A stretch of 64,000 nucleotides of DNA from an uncultured Lachnospiraceae bacterium. GTDB lineage: Bacteria > Bacillota > Clostridia > Lachnospirales > Lachnospiraceae. Positions within the stretch are counted from its first letter, which is position 1. Each line of letters begins with the position of its first letter. A model generated the notes under the pieces. That model was not told where the DNA came from and did no database searches. It saw only the letters and a program-made list of their open reading frames with translations. Both the position numbers and the translations under genes were made by a program. The stretch is from NCBI GenBank assembly GCA_934339365.1, contig CAKRHW010000008.1:1-64000 (forward strand), written 5' to 3'. Shown piece by piece: positions 51,449-61,599 of the stretch.

Positions 51449-54400
51449 ATGGAACAGAATGTACAGAGACAGGATGTTCATGGCAAAGGATTATATTCTC
51501 CAAGCTTTGAACATGATAACTGTGGTATTGGTGCTGTTGTTAATATCAAGGGTGTGAAGTCACACGATACAGTGGCCAATGCATTAACGATTGTAGAGAC
51601 ATTAGAACATAGAGCCGGCAAAGATGCTGAGGGTAAGACAGGTGATGGAGTAGGAATCTTGTTACAGATTTCGCATAGATTTTTCCAGAAGGCTGTTAAG
51701 CCACTCAGCATTTTTTTAGGTGAAGAAAGAGAATATGGTATTGGAATGTTCTTCTTTCCACAGAATGAATTAGCAAGAAATCAGGCTAAGAAAATGTTTG
51801 AAATCATTGTGGAAAAAGAAGGATTAGAATTCTTAGGATGGAGAGAAGTTCCTACGGTACCAGATGTTTTAGGACATAAAGCATTAGAATGTATGCCTTG
51901 TATTATGCAGGGATTTATTAAGAAACCAAAAGATTGTGCAAAGGGAATTGAATTTGACCGTAAATTATACGTTGCAAGACGTGTATTTGAGCAGAGTAAT
52001 GATAATACTTATGTAGTATCATTATCAAGCAGAACCATTGTATATAAGGGTATGTTCCTTGTAGGTCAGTTACGTTCTTTCTTCCGCGATTTACAGGATC
52101 CAGATTATGAATCAGCAATTGCGCTTGTGCATTCAAGATTCTCAACGAACACGAATCCAAGCTGGCAGAGAGCACATCCAAACAGATTGATGGTTCACAA
52201 TGGTGAGATCAATACAATTCGTGGTAATGCGGATAAGATGCTTGCACGTGAAGAGACAATGGAATCAGAACATTTGAAGGGTGACATGCATAAGGTAACT
52301 CCTGTTGTAAATACAGAAGGTTCCGATTCTGCAATGTTAGATAATACATTGGAATTCTTAGTTATGAGTGGAATGGATCTTCCACTTGCTGTTATGATTA
52401 CAATTCCAGAACCTTGGGATAATAACCATACTATTACACAGGCAAGAAAAGACTTCTATCAATATTATGCAACGATGATGGAGCCATGGGATGGACCTGC
52501 ATCAATCTTATTCTCGGATGGAGATATCATGGGAGCCGTACTTGACCGAAATGGTTTACGTCCTTCTAGATATATGATTACAGATGATGACAATTTAATT
52601 CTGTCTTCAGAAGTAGGTGTATTAGATGTTCCACCAGAAAAGATTGTTGTAAAAGAAAGACTTCGTCCTGGTAAGATGTTATTAGTAGATACTGTTGCAG
52701 GAAGACTGATTGATGATAATGAATTAAAAGAAAAGTATGCAACAAGACAGCCATACGGTGAATGGTTAGACTCTTACTTAATTCGTTTGAAAGACTTAAA
52801 GATTCCGAACAAAAAGGTAGAAGAGCATCCATATGAAGAAAGACAGCGTCTGCAGAAGGCATTTGGTTACACATATGAAGATTTGATTACTTCTATTTTA
52901 CCAATGGCAAAGACTGGTGCAGAACCAATCGCAGCAATGGGTAAAGATACTCCGCTTGCAGTATTGTCAGAAGAGCCACAGCCTTTATTTGGATATTTTA
53001 AACAGTTATTTGCACAGGTTACGAACCCACCAATCGATGCAATTCGTGAGGAGATTGTAACATCAACAACAGTATACATTGGAAAAGATGGTAATATCTT
53101 AGAGGAAAAACCTGAGAATTGCCAGGTTCTTAAGATTCAGAACCCAATTCTTACAAGTACAGATATTTTAAAGATTAAGAATATGAATGTACCTGGATTT
53201 AAGGTATCTGTCATTCCAATCTTATATTATAAGAATACATCTTTGAAAAAGGCGATTGAACATTTATATGTAGAAGCAGATAAGGCGTATAAGGATGGAG
53301 CGAATATCCTGATTCTTTCTGACCGCGGAGTCGATGAGAACCATGTAGCAATTCCTTCTTTATTAGCTGTTTCAGCATTACATCAGCATCTGGTTGTAAC
53401 AAAGAGAAGAACTTCACTGGCTATGATTCTTGAAAGTGGAGAACCAAGAGAAGTACATCATTTTGCTACTTTGTTAGGATATGGTGCATGTGCAGTTAAC
53501 CCATATCTTGCACAGGAATCGATTCATCAGTTAATTGAGATGAATATGTTAGACAAAGATTATTATGCAGCAGTAAATGATTACAATAATGCCATTTTAC
53601 ATGGTATTGTTAAGATTGCTTCTAAGATGGGTATTTCAACAATTCAGTCATATCAGGGTTCACAGATTTTTGAAGCTGTTGGAATCTCGAAAGAAGTGAC
53701 AGACCAGTACTTTACCAATACAGTTTCCCGCGTTGGTGGTGTAACATTAAAAGATATTGAAGTTTCCGTTGATCATTTGCATTCAAAAGCATTTGATCCA
53801 TTGGGACTTGGTGTGGATCTGACATTAGACAGTATTGGAACACACAAGGAAAGAAGTGGAAAAGAAGAGCATTTGTATAATCCACAGACAATTCATTTGT
53901 TACAGTTAGCAACACGTACCGGAGATTATAATTTATATAAAGAATATACCAAGTTAATTAATGAACAGATGGAACCTGTTAATTTAAGAGGTCTGATGGA
54001 CTTTAATTTCCCTAAGAAGGGAATTCCAATCGATCAGGTTGAGAGCGTGGATTCGATTGTAAAGAGATTTAAGACAGGTGCAATGTCTTATGGTTCTATT
54101 TCAAAGGAAGCTCACGAATGTATGGCAATCGCTATGAACATGATTCATGGTAAGTCAAACTCTGGTGAAGGTGGAGAAGACCTTGAAAGATTAGAGATTG
54201 GAGAGGACGGATTGAATCGTTGTTCTGCAATCAAGCAGGTTGCTTCCGGAAGATTTGGTGTTACATCAAGATATCTTACAAGTGCAAAAGAGATTCAGAT
54301 TAAGATGGCTCAGGGTGCAAAACCGGGAGAAGGTGGACATCTTCCAGGAAAGAAAGTATATCCATGGATTGCTAAGACAAGACATTCAACTCCGGGTGTA

Positions 54401-56002
54401 AGTCTGATTTCACCTCCACCACATCACGATATTTATTCAATCGAAGATTTGGCACAGTTGATTTACGACTTAAAGAATGCCAATAGAGATGCAAGAATCT
54501 CTGTTAAGCTTGTTTCAGAAGCCGGTGTTGGTACAGTTGCTGCCGGTGTTGCCAAGGCAGGTGCCGGAGTTATCCTGATTTCAGGATTTGACGGTGGAAC
54601 AGGTGCCGCACCAAGAAACTCTATTTACAATGCAGGTCTTCCTTGGGAACTTGGATTAGCTGAGGCTCACCAGACATTAATTCAGAATGATTTAAGAGAT
54701 CGTGTTGTTGTAGAGACAGACGGTAAGTTAATGACAGGACGTGATGTTTTAGTTGCAGCATTATTAGGAGCAGAAGAGTTCGGATTTGCAACAGCTCCAT
54801 TGATTACAATGGGTTGTGTTATGATGAGAGTCTGCAACTTAGATACTTGTCCGGTAGGTGTTGCCACACAGAATCCAGAGCTTCGTAAGAGATTCAAGGG
54901 TAAACCAGAATATATTGTAAACTTCATGAAGTTTATTGCACAGGATTTAAGAGAATATATGGCACAGTTAGGAATCCGTACTGTGGATGAATTAGTAGGA
55001 CGTGTAGATTTATTGAAAGAGAAGTCAGATCTTACAGGAAATGCAGCAAAGGTTGATTTATCAAGAATCTTAGATACAGAATACTGTAAATACAGAGTAA
55101 AATATGACAAGAAGAATCTATATGACTTCCAGTTAGCTAAGACATTAGATGAAAAAGTATTATTAAAAGAGTTTAAGACAGCACTTGATAAGAAGCAGAA
55201 GCGCAGTATTGAGTTAAATGTAGTAAATACAGACCGTTCATTCGGAACAATTTTAGGTTCTGAAATCACAAAGAAATATGGTGATGATAAGCTTGAAGAT
55301 GATACATTTACAGTAAAATGTAATGGATCCGGTGGACAGAGTTTTGGTGCGTTTATTCCTAAGGGATTAACACTAGAACTTGTGGGAGACAGTAACGATT
55401 ACTTTGGTAAAGGTCTTTCAGGTGGTAAGCTGGTTGTATATCCTCCAAAGGGTGTGAAGTTCAAAGAAGACGAGAACATTATTATCGGTAACGTTGCATT
55501 ATATGGTGCAACAAGTGGATGCGCTTATATCAATGGTGTAGCAGGAGAACGTTTCTGCGTTCGTAATTCCGGTGCAACAGCAGTTGTAGAAGGTGTCGGC
55601 GATCATGGATGTGAATACATGACAGGTGGACGTGCCGTAATTCTTGGACAGACAGGAAAGAACTTTGCAGCAGGTATGAGCGGTGGAATTGCTTATGTTT
55701 TAGATGAAGACAGAAAGCTTTATACAAGATTAAATAAGGAATTAGTATCATCTACAGAAGTAACAGATAAATATGATATCTTAGAATTAAAGAAGATGAT
55801 CGAGGATCATGTTACTTACACAAATTCTAAGAAAGGTAAGATGATTCTTGATAATTTCGCAGAGTATCTTCCTAAATTTAAGAAGATTATTCCACACGAT
55901 TATCAGAAGATTACTCAGACCATTTTACAGATGGAAGAGAAGGGATTAAGCAGTGAACAGGCACAGATTGAAGCATTTTATGCAACAATCTCTGGTAAGT
56001 AG
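51449..56002 (+). CDS. gltB: Glutamate synthase large subunit
   Basis: A 1517-residue enzyme making glutamate from glutamine and 2-oxoglutarate. The N-terminal class II amidotransferase begins after a short propeptide, with catalytic Cys25 in EHDNCGIGAVV. The central domain and FMN-binding synthase domain follow (SGEGGEDLERL; LISPPPHHDIYSIEDLAQL; GFDGGTGAAPRNSI), the 3Fe-4S cysteines in CVMMRVCNLDTCPVGVA, then a C-terminal GXGXG domain (GGRAVILGQTGKNFAAGMSG). ATG 51449 follows AAAGGAAATGCA; the frame is open to 51371 but the added residues overlap the leader. gltD follows by 11 bp. Confidence 0.97.
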   Translation: MEQNVQRQDVHGKGLYSPSFEHDNCGIGAVVNIKGVKSHDTVANALTIVETLEHRAGKDAEGKTGDGVGILLQISHRFFQKAVKPLSIFLGEEREYGIGMFFFPQNELARNQAKKMFEIIVEKEGLEFLGWREVPTVPDVLGHKALECMPCIMQGFIKKPKDCAKGIEFDRKLYVARRVFEQSNDNTYVVSLSSRTIVYKGMFLVGQLRSFFRDLQDPDYESAIALVHSRFSTNTNPSWQRAHPNRLMVHNGEINTIRGNADKMLAREETMESEHLKGDMHKVTPVVNTEGSDSAMLDNTLEFLVMSGMDLPLAVMITIPEPWDNNHTITQARKDFYQYYATMMEPWDGPASILFSDGDIMGAVLDRNGLRPSRYMITDDDNLILSSEVGVLDVPPEKIVVKERLRPGKMLLVDTVAGRLIDDNELKEKYATRQPYGEWLDSYLIRLKDLKIPNKKVEEHPYEERQRLQKAFGYTYEDLITSILPMAKTGAEPIAAMGKDTPLAVLSEEPQPLFGYFKQLFAQVTNPPIDAIREEIVTSTTVYIGKDGNILEEKPENCQVLKIQNPILTSTDILKIKNMNVPGFKVSVIPILYYKNTSLKKAIEHLYVEADKAYKDGANILILSDRGVDENHVAIPSLLAVSALHQHLVVTKRRTSLAMILESGEPREVHHFATLLGYGACAVNPYLAQESIHQLIEMNMLDKDYYAAVNDYNNAILHGIVKIASKMGISTIQSYQGSQIFEAVGISKEVTDQYFTNTVSRVGGVTLKDIEVSVDHLHSKAFDPLGLGVDLTLDSIGTHKERSGKEEHLYNPQTIHLLQLATRTGDYNLYKEYTKLINEQMEPVNLRGLMDFNFPKKGIPIDQVESVDSIVKRFKTGAMSYGSISKEAHECMAIAMNMIHGKSNSGEGGEDLERLEIGEDGLNRCSAIKQVASGRFGVTSRYLTSAKEIQIKMAQGAKPGEGGHLPGKKVYPWIAKTRHSTPGVSLISPPPHHDIYSIEDLAQLIYDLKNANRDARISVKLVSEAGVGTVAAGVAKAGAGVILISGFDGGTGAAPRNSIYNAGLPWELGLAEAHQTLIQNDLRDRVVVETDGKLMTGRDVLVAALLGAEEFGFATAPLITMGCVMMRVCNLDTCPVGVATQNPELRKRFKGKPEYIVNFMKFIAQDLREYMAQLGIRTVDELVGRVDLLKEKSDLTGNAAKVDLSRILDTEYCKYRVKYDKKNLYDFQLAKTLDEKVLLKEFKTALDKKQKRSIELNVVNTDRSFGTILGSEITKKYGDDKLEDDTFTVKCNGSGGQSFGAFIPKGLTLELVGDSNDYFGKGLSGGKLVVYPPKGVKFKEDENIIIGNVALYGATSGCAYINGVAGERFCVRNSGATAVVEGVGDHGCEYMTGGRAVILGQTGKNFAAGMSGGIAYVLDEDRKLYTRLNKELVSSTEVTDKYDILELKKMIEDHVTYTNSKKGKMILDNFAEYLPKFKKIIPHDYQKITQTILQMEEKGLSSEQAQIEAFYATISGK

Positions 56003-56013
56003 GAGGAAGAACA

Positions 56014-57498
56014 ATGGGAAAACCAACAGGATTTTTAGATTATGATCGTGAAAATGCAGCAGCAATCGCTGTAAAGCAGAGAATTAAAAACTTTAACGAA
56101 TTCCATACTCCTCTTTCGAAGGAAAAACAACAGTTGCAGGGAGCCAGATGTATGGATTGTGGCGTTCCATTTTGTCAGGCAGGAATGGTTATTTCAGGAA
56201 TGGTTTCAGGTTGTCCGTTAAACAACCTGATCCCTGAATGGAATGATTTGATTTGCAATGGAAACTGGGAGCAGGCTTATCACAGACTGCATAAAACAAA
56301 TAATTTTCCAGAATTTACATCCAGAGTGTGTCCTGCTTTATGTGAGAAGGCATGTACTTGTGGCTTGAATGGAGAGGCAGTTTCTGTTCGTGAAAATGAA
56401 TATGGTGTAATTGAAAATGCATATGAGCAGGGTTATGCAAATCCAAAGCCTCCAAAGGTTCGTACTGGAAAGAAAGTAGCAGTTATTGGATCAGGTCCTT
56501 CCGGACTAGCAGCTGCAGACCAGTTGAATCAGAGAGGACATGAAGTAACGGTATATGAAAGAGCAGATAAGATTGGTGGATTGCTTCGTTACGGTATTCC
56601 AAATATGAAACTTGAGAAACAGATTATTGACCGCAAGGTAACAGTAATGGAAAAAGAAGGTGTGAAATTCATTCCAAATACAAATGTTGGAAAGGATTTG
56701 AAAGCAGATGAGCTTTTAAAACACTATGATCGTGTGATTCTTGCATGTGGAGCATCGAATCCAAGAGATATTAAAGTTCCGGGAAGAGATGCAAATGGAA
56801 TTTATTTTGCAGTAGATTTCCTTACTTCTACAACAAAGAGTTTGTTTGAATATAACTTGAAAGAAGGAACTTATATCAGTGCGAAGGGCAAGCATGTTAT
56901 CGTTATTGGTGGTGGTGATACCGGTAATGACTGTGTTGGAACAAGTATCCGTCATGGTGCTGCATCAGTAACCCAGCTTGAGATGATGCCAAAGCTTCCA
57001 GAGCACAGAGCTGAAAATAATCCATGGCCGGAATGGCCAAGAGTCTGCAAGACAGATTATGGTCAGGAAGAGGCAATCACAGTATTTGGAGAAGATCCAA
57101 GAATCTATCAGACAACAGTGAAGGAATTCAAGGCAGATGAAAAAGGAAATCTGAAAGCAGCTGTTTTGGTAAAACTAGAAGCTAAGAAAGATCCAAAGAC
57201 CGGAAGAATGAATATGACACCGGTAAAAGGATCTGAATGGGAAGTTCCATGTGAATTAGTATTAATTGCAGCAGGATTCTTAGGAAGTGAAAGTTATGTA
57301 ACAAAGAATTTTGGTGTAGAAGTAGATGCCAGAACAAATGTAAAGACAGAAGCCGGAAAGCATGCAACAAATGTAAAGAACGTCTTTACAGCAGGTGATA
57401 TGCATAGAGGACAGTCATTAGTTGTCTGGGCAATTCGCGAAGGTCGTGAAGTGGCCAGAGAAGTAGATGAAAGCCTTATGGGATATACACAATTATAA
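56014..57498 (+). CDS. gltD: Glutamate synthase small subunit
   Basis: A 494-residue FAD/NAD(P)H oxidoreductase that supplies electrons to GltB. The N-terminal 4Fe-4S cysteines lie in GARCMDCGVPFCQAG, SGCPLNNLIPEW and CPALCEKACTCGLNG. FAD binding is VAVIGSGPSGLAAADQL, NADPH binding is VIVIGGGDTGNDCVGTS, and the C-terminal FAD contact is VFTAGDMHRGQSLVVWAIRE. ATG 56014 follows TAGGAGGAAGAACA. The operon closes at the terminator at 57555. Confidence 0.97.
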   Translation: MGKPTGFLDYDRENAAAIAVKQRIKNFNEFHTPLSKEKQQLQGARCMDCGVPFCQAGMVISGMVSGCPLNNLIPEWNDLICNGNWEQAYHRLHKTNNFPEFTSRVCPALCEKACTCGLNGEAVSVRENEYGVIENAYEQGYANPKPPKVRTGKKVAVIGSGPSGLAAADQLNQRGHEVTVYERADKIGGLLRYGIPNMKLEKQIIDRKVTVMEKEGVKFIPNTNVGKDLKADELLKHYDRVILACGASNPRDIKVPGRDANGIYFAVDFLTSTTKSLFEYNLKEGTYISAKGKHVIVIGGGDTGNDCVGTSIRHGAASVTQLEMMPKLPEHRAENNPWPEWPRVCKTDYGQEEAITVFGEDPRIYQTTVKEFKADEKGNLKAAVLVKLEAKKDPKTGRMNMTPVKGSEWEVPCELVLIAAGFLGSESYVTKNFGVEVDARTNVKTEAGKHATNVKNVFTAGDMHRGQSLVVWAIREGREVAREVDESLMGYTQL

Positions 57499-57554
57499 AA
57501 AAGACAGACAGGAGAGTTCATTCGTGTAGATAAAACTTTCCTGTCAGATAAGAG

Positions 57555-57605
57555 AGAAGCTATTGTTTTAGAAATTATTACTTCTAAAACAATGGCTTCT
57601 TTTTT
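57555..57605 (+). terminator. Strong intrinsic terminator after gltD
   Basis: A long stem: AGAAGC...TATTGTTTTAGAA (from 57555) with TTCTAAAACAAT...GGCTTCT (to 57600), 8-nt loop, and a T run. Confidence 0.85.
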
Positions 57606-57655
57606 GTGAAAATATATCATTAAAATATAAAAAAGAGAATTAAAATTAAAAATAC

Positions 57656-57685
57656 TTGCATGAAAAGCATGCAATGATATATAAT
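57656..57685 (+). promoter_or_regulatory. Promoter with a palindrome over the -35 box
   Basis: TTGCAT (57656-57661), 18-bp spacer, TATAAT (57680-57685). The dyad TTGCATG-AAAAG-CATGCAA (57656-57674) spans the -35 and spacer and may be an operator. Confidence 0.55.
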
Positions 57686-57730
57686 TTTAATCATAATACG
57701 GAAAGTAAATTAGATAAAAATAAGGGATAG

Positions 57731-59404
57731 ATGGGAAAAAGAATAAATATGAAGAAAAAAATAGTAGCAATTTTTCTCATGTTTACGGTTGTATTATCAA
57801 GCAGTTGTAATGTAACACATGAGTTAAAAAAAAGTTTTGGAAAAACAGTGAATATACAGGATGTGTTTGAGGAAACATGTGCCTATGGAAATACAGAATT
57901 AATAGATGAACTGCTAGATACAGGAGAAATTACACAGGAAACATTGAATAATGGTTTAGGACGAGCAACAGGGAATATGTGTGATATTTATTTGACAATG
58001 ACACACTTGATTCAGAAAGGAGCGGATGCCAATACAGGTGAATTACTTTGGCAGGCAGCATATAATGATCTTATTTTCCAATTAGCAGCATTGTTGACAG
58101 ACAAGAAATTAGATATTAATAAAAAAAGTATGGGAAAGTACAGTGCGTTATATATGGCAATGGAAAATCATAGAGGAGGAATGGATTATACAGCCTATAA
58201 CAATTCCAAGATGTTGTTAGATAAGGGGGCAGAGATATATCCGGAGATGTTTCAGAATGAAGGGGATAGTAAGGAACCCCAATATTCCTATAATCAATTA
58301 TCTTCAAGTGTATCATCTGCCAGACTGTTAGTGACAGAATATTTAAAGAAAAAGGACGATATTGATATTCCAGAAGCATTAAAGTATGCATTATGCGGGG
58401 AAAGTGCAAAATGTATTCAGAGTATAAGAGAAGGAAAAGAGGAAATAACAGAATCAGATCAGACTATAATTCAGGAATATGTCTGCTGTTATGGAACACC
58501 AGAAGAGTATGAAGAACTGTATAAGAAATATGGAGAGAAATACAAAATATCTTATCCACGAATTGCAGAATGTGGGAATACGGAAATGTTGAGATATCTC
58601 TTTAAGAAAAATGAGGTAAAGATAGATTATAAAAAAGTAGGGCAGTTAGACTTGTCACTAGATAAATATGAAGAATGTTTAGATTATGCTGCATTATGGG
58701 GACATTATGATACCTGCAAGTTTTTGTGTGAGTCAGGAATGCGTTCAGCTAAAGCAATTGGTTGTGGATATTCTGCCCTTTCGTATGCTATCAGTTCAGG
58801 AAATGTGAAGTTGATAAAATATTTGTATAATTATATTAAAAGTTACGAAGGTAAAATAACAGAAGAATATCTGGGAGATACGATTGAACTTTGTGAGAAA
58901 AAGTGGGGAAGTTATATGCCACTTGATGATAAAAGAAAAGAGATTTACGATTTTTTATTTTCAAAGGGACATAATTTTTCGGATTTTCAAATGATATATT
59001 CTGATGAAGCTACTAATGAGTATCTGATAGAACATGGCATGAAAGTATCAGATGAAAATATAAATTATATGGCATCCCATAATCAAAAGAAAGCATTAGA
59101 AGCAGCCTTTAAAAAGGGATATCATCCGGTAGATGAAACACTTAGAAATGCTGTGGTTCATGGCTCTTCTGACACTGTAAAATTAATTCTGGATAATGGT
59201 GCAGAAATACCAGATGATATTCTCAATAGTGCAGTGTTAGCATCAAAGGCAACCGTAAAAGTATTAATTGATGCGGGAGCGAATAAAGATTTGAAATTAA
59301 AAAGTATTACTCTGATTACAGGGGATACAGAATTAGGTGATTATGATTTAAAGGATTGTTATAAGATGAATGCGAGGGAAGATTTATTAGAATTACTGGA
59401 TTAG
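57731..59404 (+). CDS. Ankyrin-repeat lipoprotein
   Basis: A 557-residue secreted lipoprotein: Lys-rich start, hydrophobic segment and lipobox LSSSC (cysteine about residue 26), then helical repeats. Ankyrin-like units include YAALWGHYDTCKFLCESGMR, SYAISSGNVKLIKYLYNYIK and AVVHGSSDTVKLILDNGAEI; ILNSAVLASKATVKVLIDAG is another near the C-terminus. Extracellular ankyrin proteins in Gram-positives are uncommon; some serve as immunity proteins or protein-binding modules. No toxin gene is adjacent. ATG 57731 (AAGGGA before it) or 57749 may be the start; both keep the signal peptide. Confidence 0.8.
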   Translation: MGKRINMKKKIVAIFLMFTVVLSSSCNVTHELKKSFGKTVNIQDVFEETCAYGNTELIDELLDTGEITQETLNNGLGRATGNMCDIYLTMTHLIQKGADANTGELLWQAAYNDLIFQLAALLTDKKLDINKKSMGKYSALYMAMENHRGGMDYTAYNNSKMLLDKGAEIYPEMFQNEGDSKEPQYSYNQLSSSVSSARLLVTEYLKKKDDIDIPEALKYALCGESAKCIQSIREGKEEITESDQTIIQEYVCCYGTPEEYEELYKKYGEKYKISYPRIAECGNTEMLRYLFKKNEVKIDYKKVGQLDLSLDKYEECLDYAALWGHYDTCKFLCESGMRSAKAIGCGYSALSYAISSGNVKLIKYLYNYIKSYEGKITEEYLGDTIELCEKKWGSYMPLDDKRKEIYDFLFSKGHNFSDFQMIYSDEATNEYLIEHGMKVSDENINYMASHNQKKALEAAFKKGYHPVDETLRNAVVHGSSDTVKLILDNGAEIPDDILNSAVLASKATVKVLIDAGANKDLKLKSITLITGDTELGDYDLKDCYKMNAREDLLELLD

Positions 59405-59429
59405 AAATAGGAATAGGAATAGGGATAGG

Positions 59430-59474
59430 AAGACTTCTTTATTGGCAGACTGCTGAATGGAGGAGTCTTTTTTT
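59430..59474 (+). terminator. Intrinsic terminator after the ankyrin lipoprotein gene
   Basis: AAGACTTCT (59430-59438) pairs with AGGAGTCTT (59461-59469), one G-U pair, followed by T5. Confidence 0.7.
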
Positions 59475-59481
59475 GTTAAAA

Positions 59482-59510
59482 TTGATTTTTACTTTTTTTT
59501 ACGTTATAAT
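59482..59510 (+). promoter_or_regulatory. Sigma-A promoter of the pabAB gene
   Basis: TTGATT (59482-59487), 17-bp spacer, TATAAT (59505-59510), about 37 bp before the ATG. Ribosome site AAGGAAAG follows. Confidence 0.75.
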
Positions 59511-59546
59511 TTTATTTTACGTAATCTGACGGTATAAGGAAAGAAA

Positions 59547-61478
59547 ATGTCAGAAAGAGAAATGAGGAAAAAAATGAGATTTTATATGCTTGATAACCAG
59601 GATTCTTTTGTATACAACCTTGTGGCGTATTTGGAAGAAGAGGGGCAGGAAATTGTAGTAGAAAAGATTGGAAGGCCATTGACTGCATTAGAAAATGGAC
59701 AGTGGGACGGAATCATACTTTCTCCGGGACCGGGGAAACCAGAGGATGCAAAGGAAGCAAATGATGTACTAGAACGTTTTGGAGGGAAAGTCCCTATTTT
59801 GGGAGTTTGCCTGGGACATCAGGTAATAGGATATCATTATGGAGGAAAAGTTGTTCATGGATCGTCACCGATGCATGGGAAAATATCAACCATCCGGCAT
59901 AATGGGAAAGGTCTTTTTTATAACCTTCCGGCACAATATCAGGTGACAAGATATCACTCTCTTGTAATTGACAGTGAACATTTACCAGAGGGATTTGAAG
60001 TAGATGCTAAGACCGAGGATGGAACAATCATGGCAATCTCACAAAGTACAAAGGAGATTTACGGTGTGCAGTTTCATCCAGAAGCATTATTAACAGAATA
60101 TGGACATGAACTGATTCGTAATTTTATATCGATATGCGAAGAACACAAGAAGAAGCAAATGCCGGTAGTTAGAAAGGTAAAGGAATACCGGCCTGTTTTT
60201 CAGATTTACCAGATGTTAACGGAAGAGGAAAAAAAGGATGCGGCTTTACTAGAGTCTTCACTTGTAAATGAGCTGGGACAATTTTCAATTCTTGGAAGGA
60301 AGTCCTACCATCAAATGGAAAAGAAAAATGGAAAGCTTTATGTAAATGGAGTACGAAAAGAAATAGATTTTGGCGAATATGTGAAGCAATATTTTGCAGA
60401 ACATAAACAGGAAAATCCAACGGCATTGCCGCTCTTATCCGGTGCGATTGGCTATTTTAGTTATGACTATGGAAAAGCAGATACAGAACAGAATATTCCG
60501 GAAAGTATTTTGACTTTTTATGATCAGTTTTGGATTGAAGATTGTAAGGAAAAGGAATTATATTTTGTATCGAATCAAAAATTGCAGTCCGCACAGGAGG
60601 GAATGCAGGAGATTTTAAGCAGGCAGATGGAAATTTCTCACAGACAGCCTGAAAAGTATAAGACAGAGATGTTGTTTGATTTTACGAAAAAGGAATATGA
60701 GGATGCTATTCAAAGATTGAAACAATATATCATAGATGGAGAGGTCTATATTGCAAATATGACACAGCAGCTAGAAATAAAAAGTCAGATGGAGCCATTT
60801 GCTTTGTATGAAATATTAAGGACTGAGAATCCGTCTCCATTTGGTGGATTTTTGAATTATGGCGGATTCCAGATTGTATGTGCTTCACCAGAGCGGTTTA
60901 TGAGGGTAAAAGACCGAATGATAGAGACACGACCGATAAAAGGAACCAGAAAAAGAGGAGCTGATATGGCAGAAGATCAGCAGTTAAAGGAAGAACTAGT
61001 TCATTCAAAAAAAGATAGAAGCGAATTATTAATGATTGTAGATTTAGAACGAAATGACCTGAATAAAATCTGTGAACCTGGAAGTGTGAAGGTAGAGAAT
61101 CTTTTTACCGTCGAGTCTTATGCAACGGTGCACCATTTAGTTGCAGAAGTGAAGGGAAAATTGAAAAAAAATGCTGATTTGATTGATGTAATAGAGGCAA
61201 CATTTCCGGGCGGTTCGATTACAGGGGCACCTAAACAGAGAGCTATGGAGATTATTGATGAATTAGAACATCATAAACGGGGAATTTACACAGGGACAAT
61301 CGGCTATTTTTCTTTAGATGGAGATATGGATATGAATATTGTGATACGGACAGCTATTTATCAAAATGGAAAATATTGCATTGGGGCAGGGGGTGGAATT
61401 ACCTGCGAATCCGAAGAAGAGGCAGAATATGAGGAAACATTGCAGAAGGCCAAAGCATTTATAGAGGCAGTAAAGTAA
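59547..61478 (+). CDS. pabAB: Aminodeoxychorismate synthase, PabA-PabB fusion
   Basis: A 643-residue fusion for the 4-amino-4-deoxychorismate step of folate synthesis. Residues about 10-200 are the glutamine amidotransferase: LDNQDSFVYNLVAYL, LSPGPGKPEDA, nucleophile GVCLGHQVIGYHYGG and YGVQFHPEALLTEYG. Residues about 220-643 are the PabB chorismate-binding part: CASPERFMRV, ETRPIKGTRKRGAD with the PabB-type lysine, LIVDLERNDL-like MIVDLERNDLNKIC, and GGSITGAPKQRAMEIIDELE. The PIKGT lysine favours PabB over anthranilate synthase (TrpE has alanine). No pabC follows in the window. Confidence 0.93.
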   Translation: MSEREMRKKMRFYMLDNQDSFVYNLVAYLEEEGQEIVVEKIGRPLTALENGQWDGIILSPGPGKPEDAKEANDVLERFGGKVPILGVCLGHQVIGYHYGGKVVHGSSPMHGKISTIRHNGKGLFYNLPAQYQVTRYHSLVIDSEHLPEGFEVDAKTEDGTIMAISQSTKEIYGVQFHPEALLTEYGHELIRNFISICEEHKKKQMPVVRKVKEYRPVFQIYQMLTEEEKKDAALLESSLVNELGQFSILGRKSYHQMEKKNGKLYVNGVRKEIDFGEYVKQYFAEHKQENPTALPLLSGAIGYFSYDYGKADTEQNIPESILTFYDQFWIEDCKEKELYFVSNQKLQSAQEGMQEILSRQMEISHRQPEKYKTEMLFDFTKKEYEDAIQRLKQYIIDGEVYIANMTQQLEIKSQMEPFALYEILRTENPSPFGGFLNYGGFQIVCASPERFMRVKDRMIETRPIKGTRKRGADMAEDQQLKEELVHSKKDRSELLMIVDLERNDLNKICEPGSVKVENLFTVESYATVHHLVAEVKGKLKKNADLIDVIEATFPGGSITGAPKQRAMEIIDELEHHKRGIYTGTIGYFSLDGDMDMNIVIRTAIYQNGKYCIGAGGGITCESEEEAEYEETLQKAKAFIEAVK

Positions 61479-61599
61479 TAGAGAAAAGAATTACCAAATA
61501 TTACTTGTATCTTTTGAAGACAGCTTATGTTATGATCTTGCTGTAACAAAAAAGAAATAGTTACGAAATAAAAATGTAACTTTTGAAATGGAGGTCAAA

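Noticed and set aside
54682..55269. Antisense frame of 195 codons within gltB
   Set aside because: It is the shadow of a strongly supported gene and has no domain or ribosome site.
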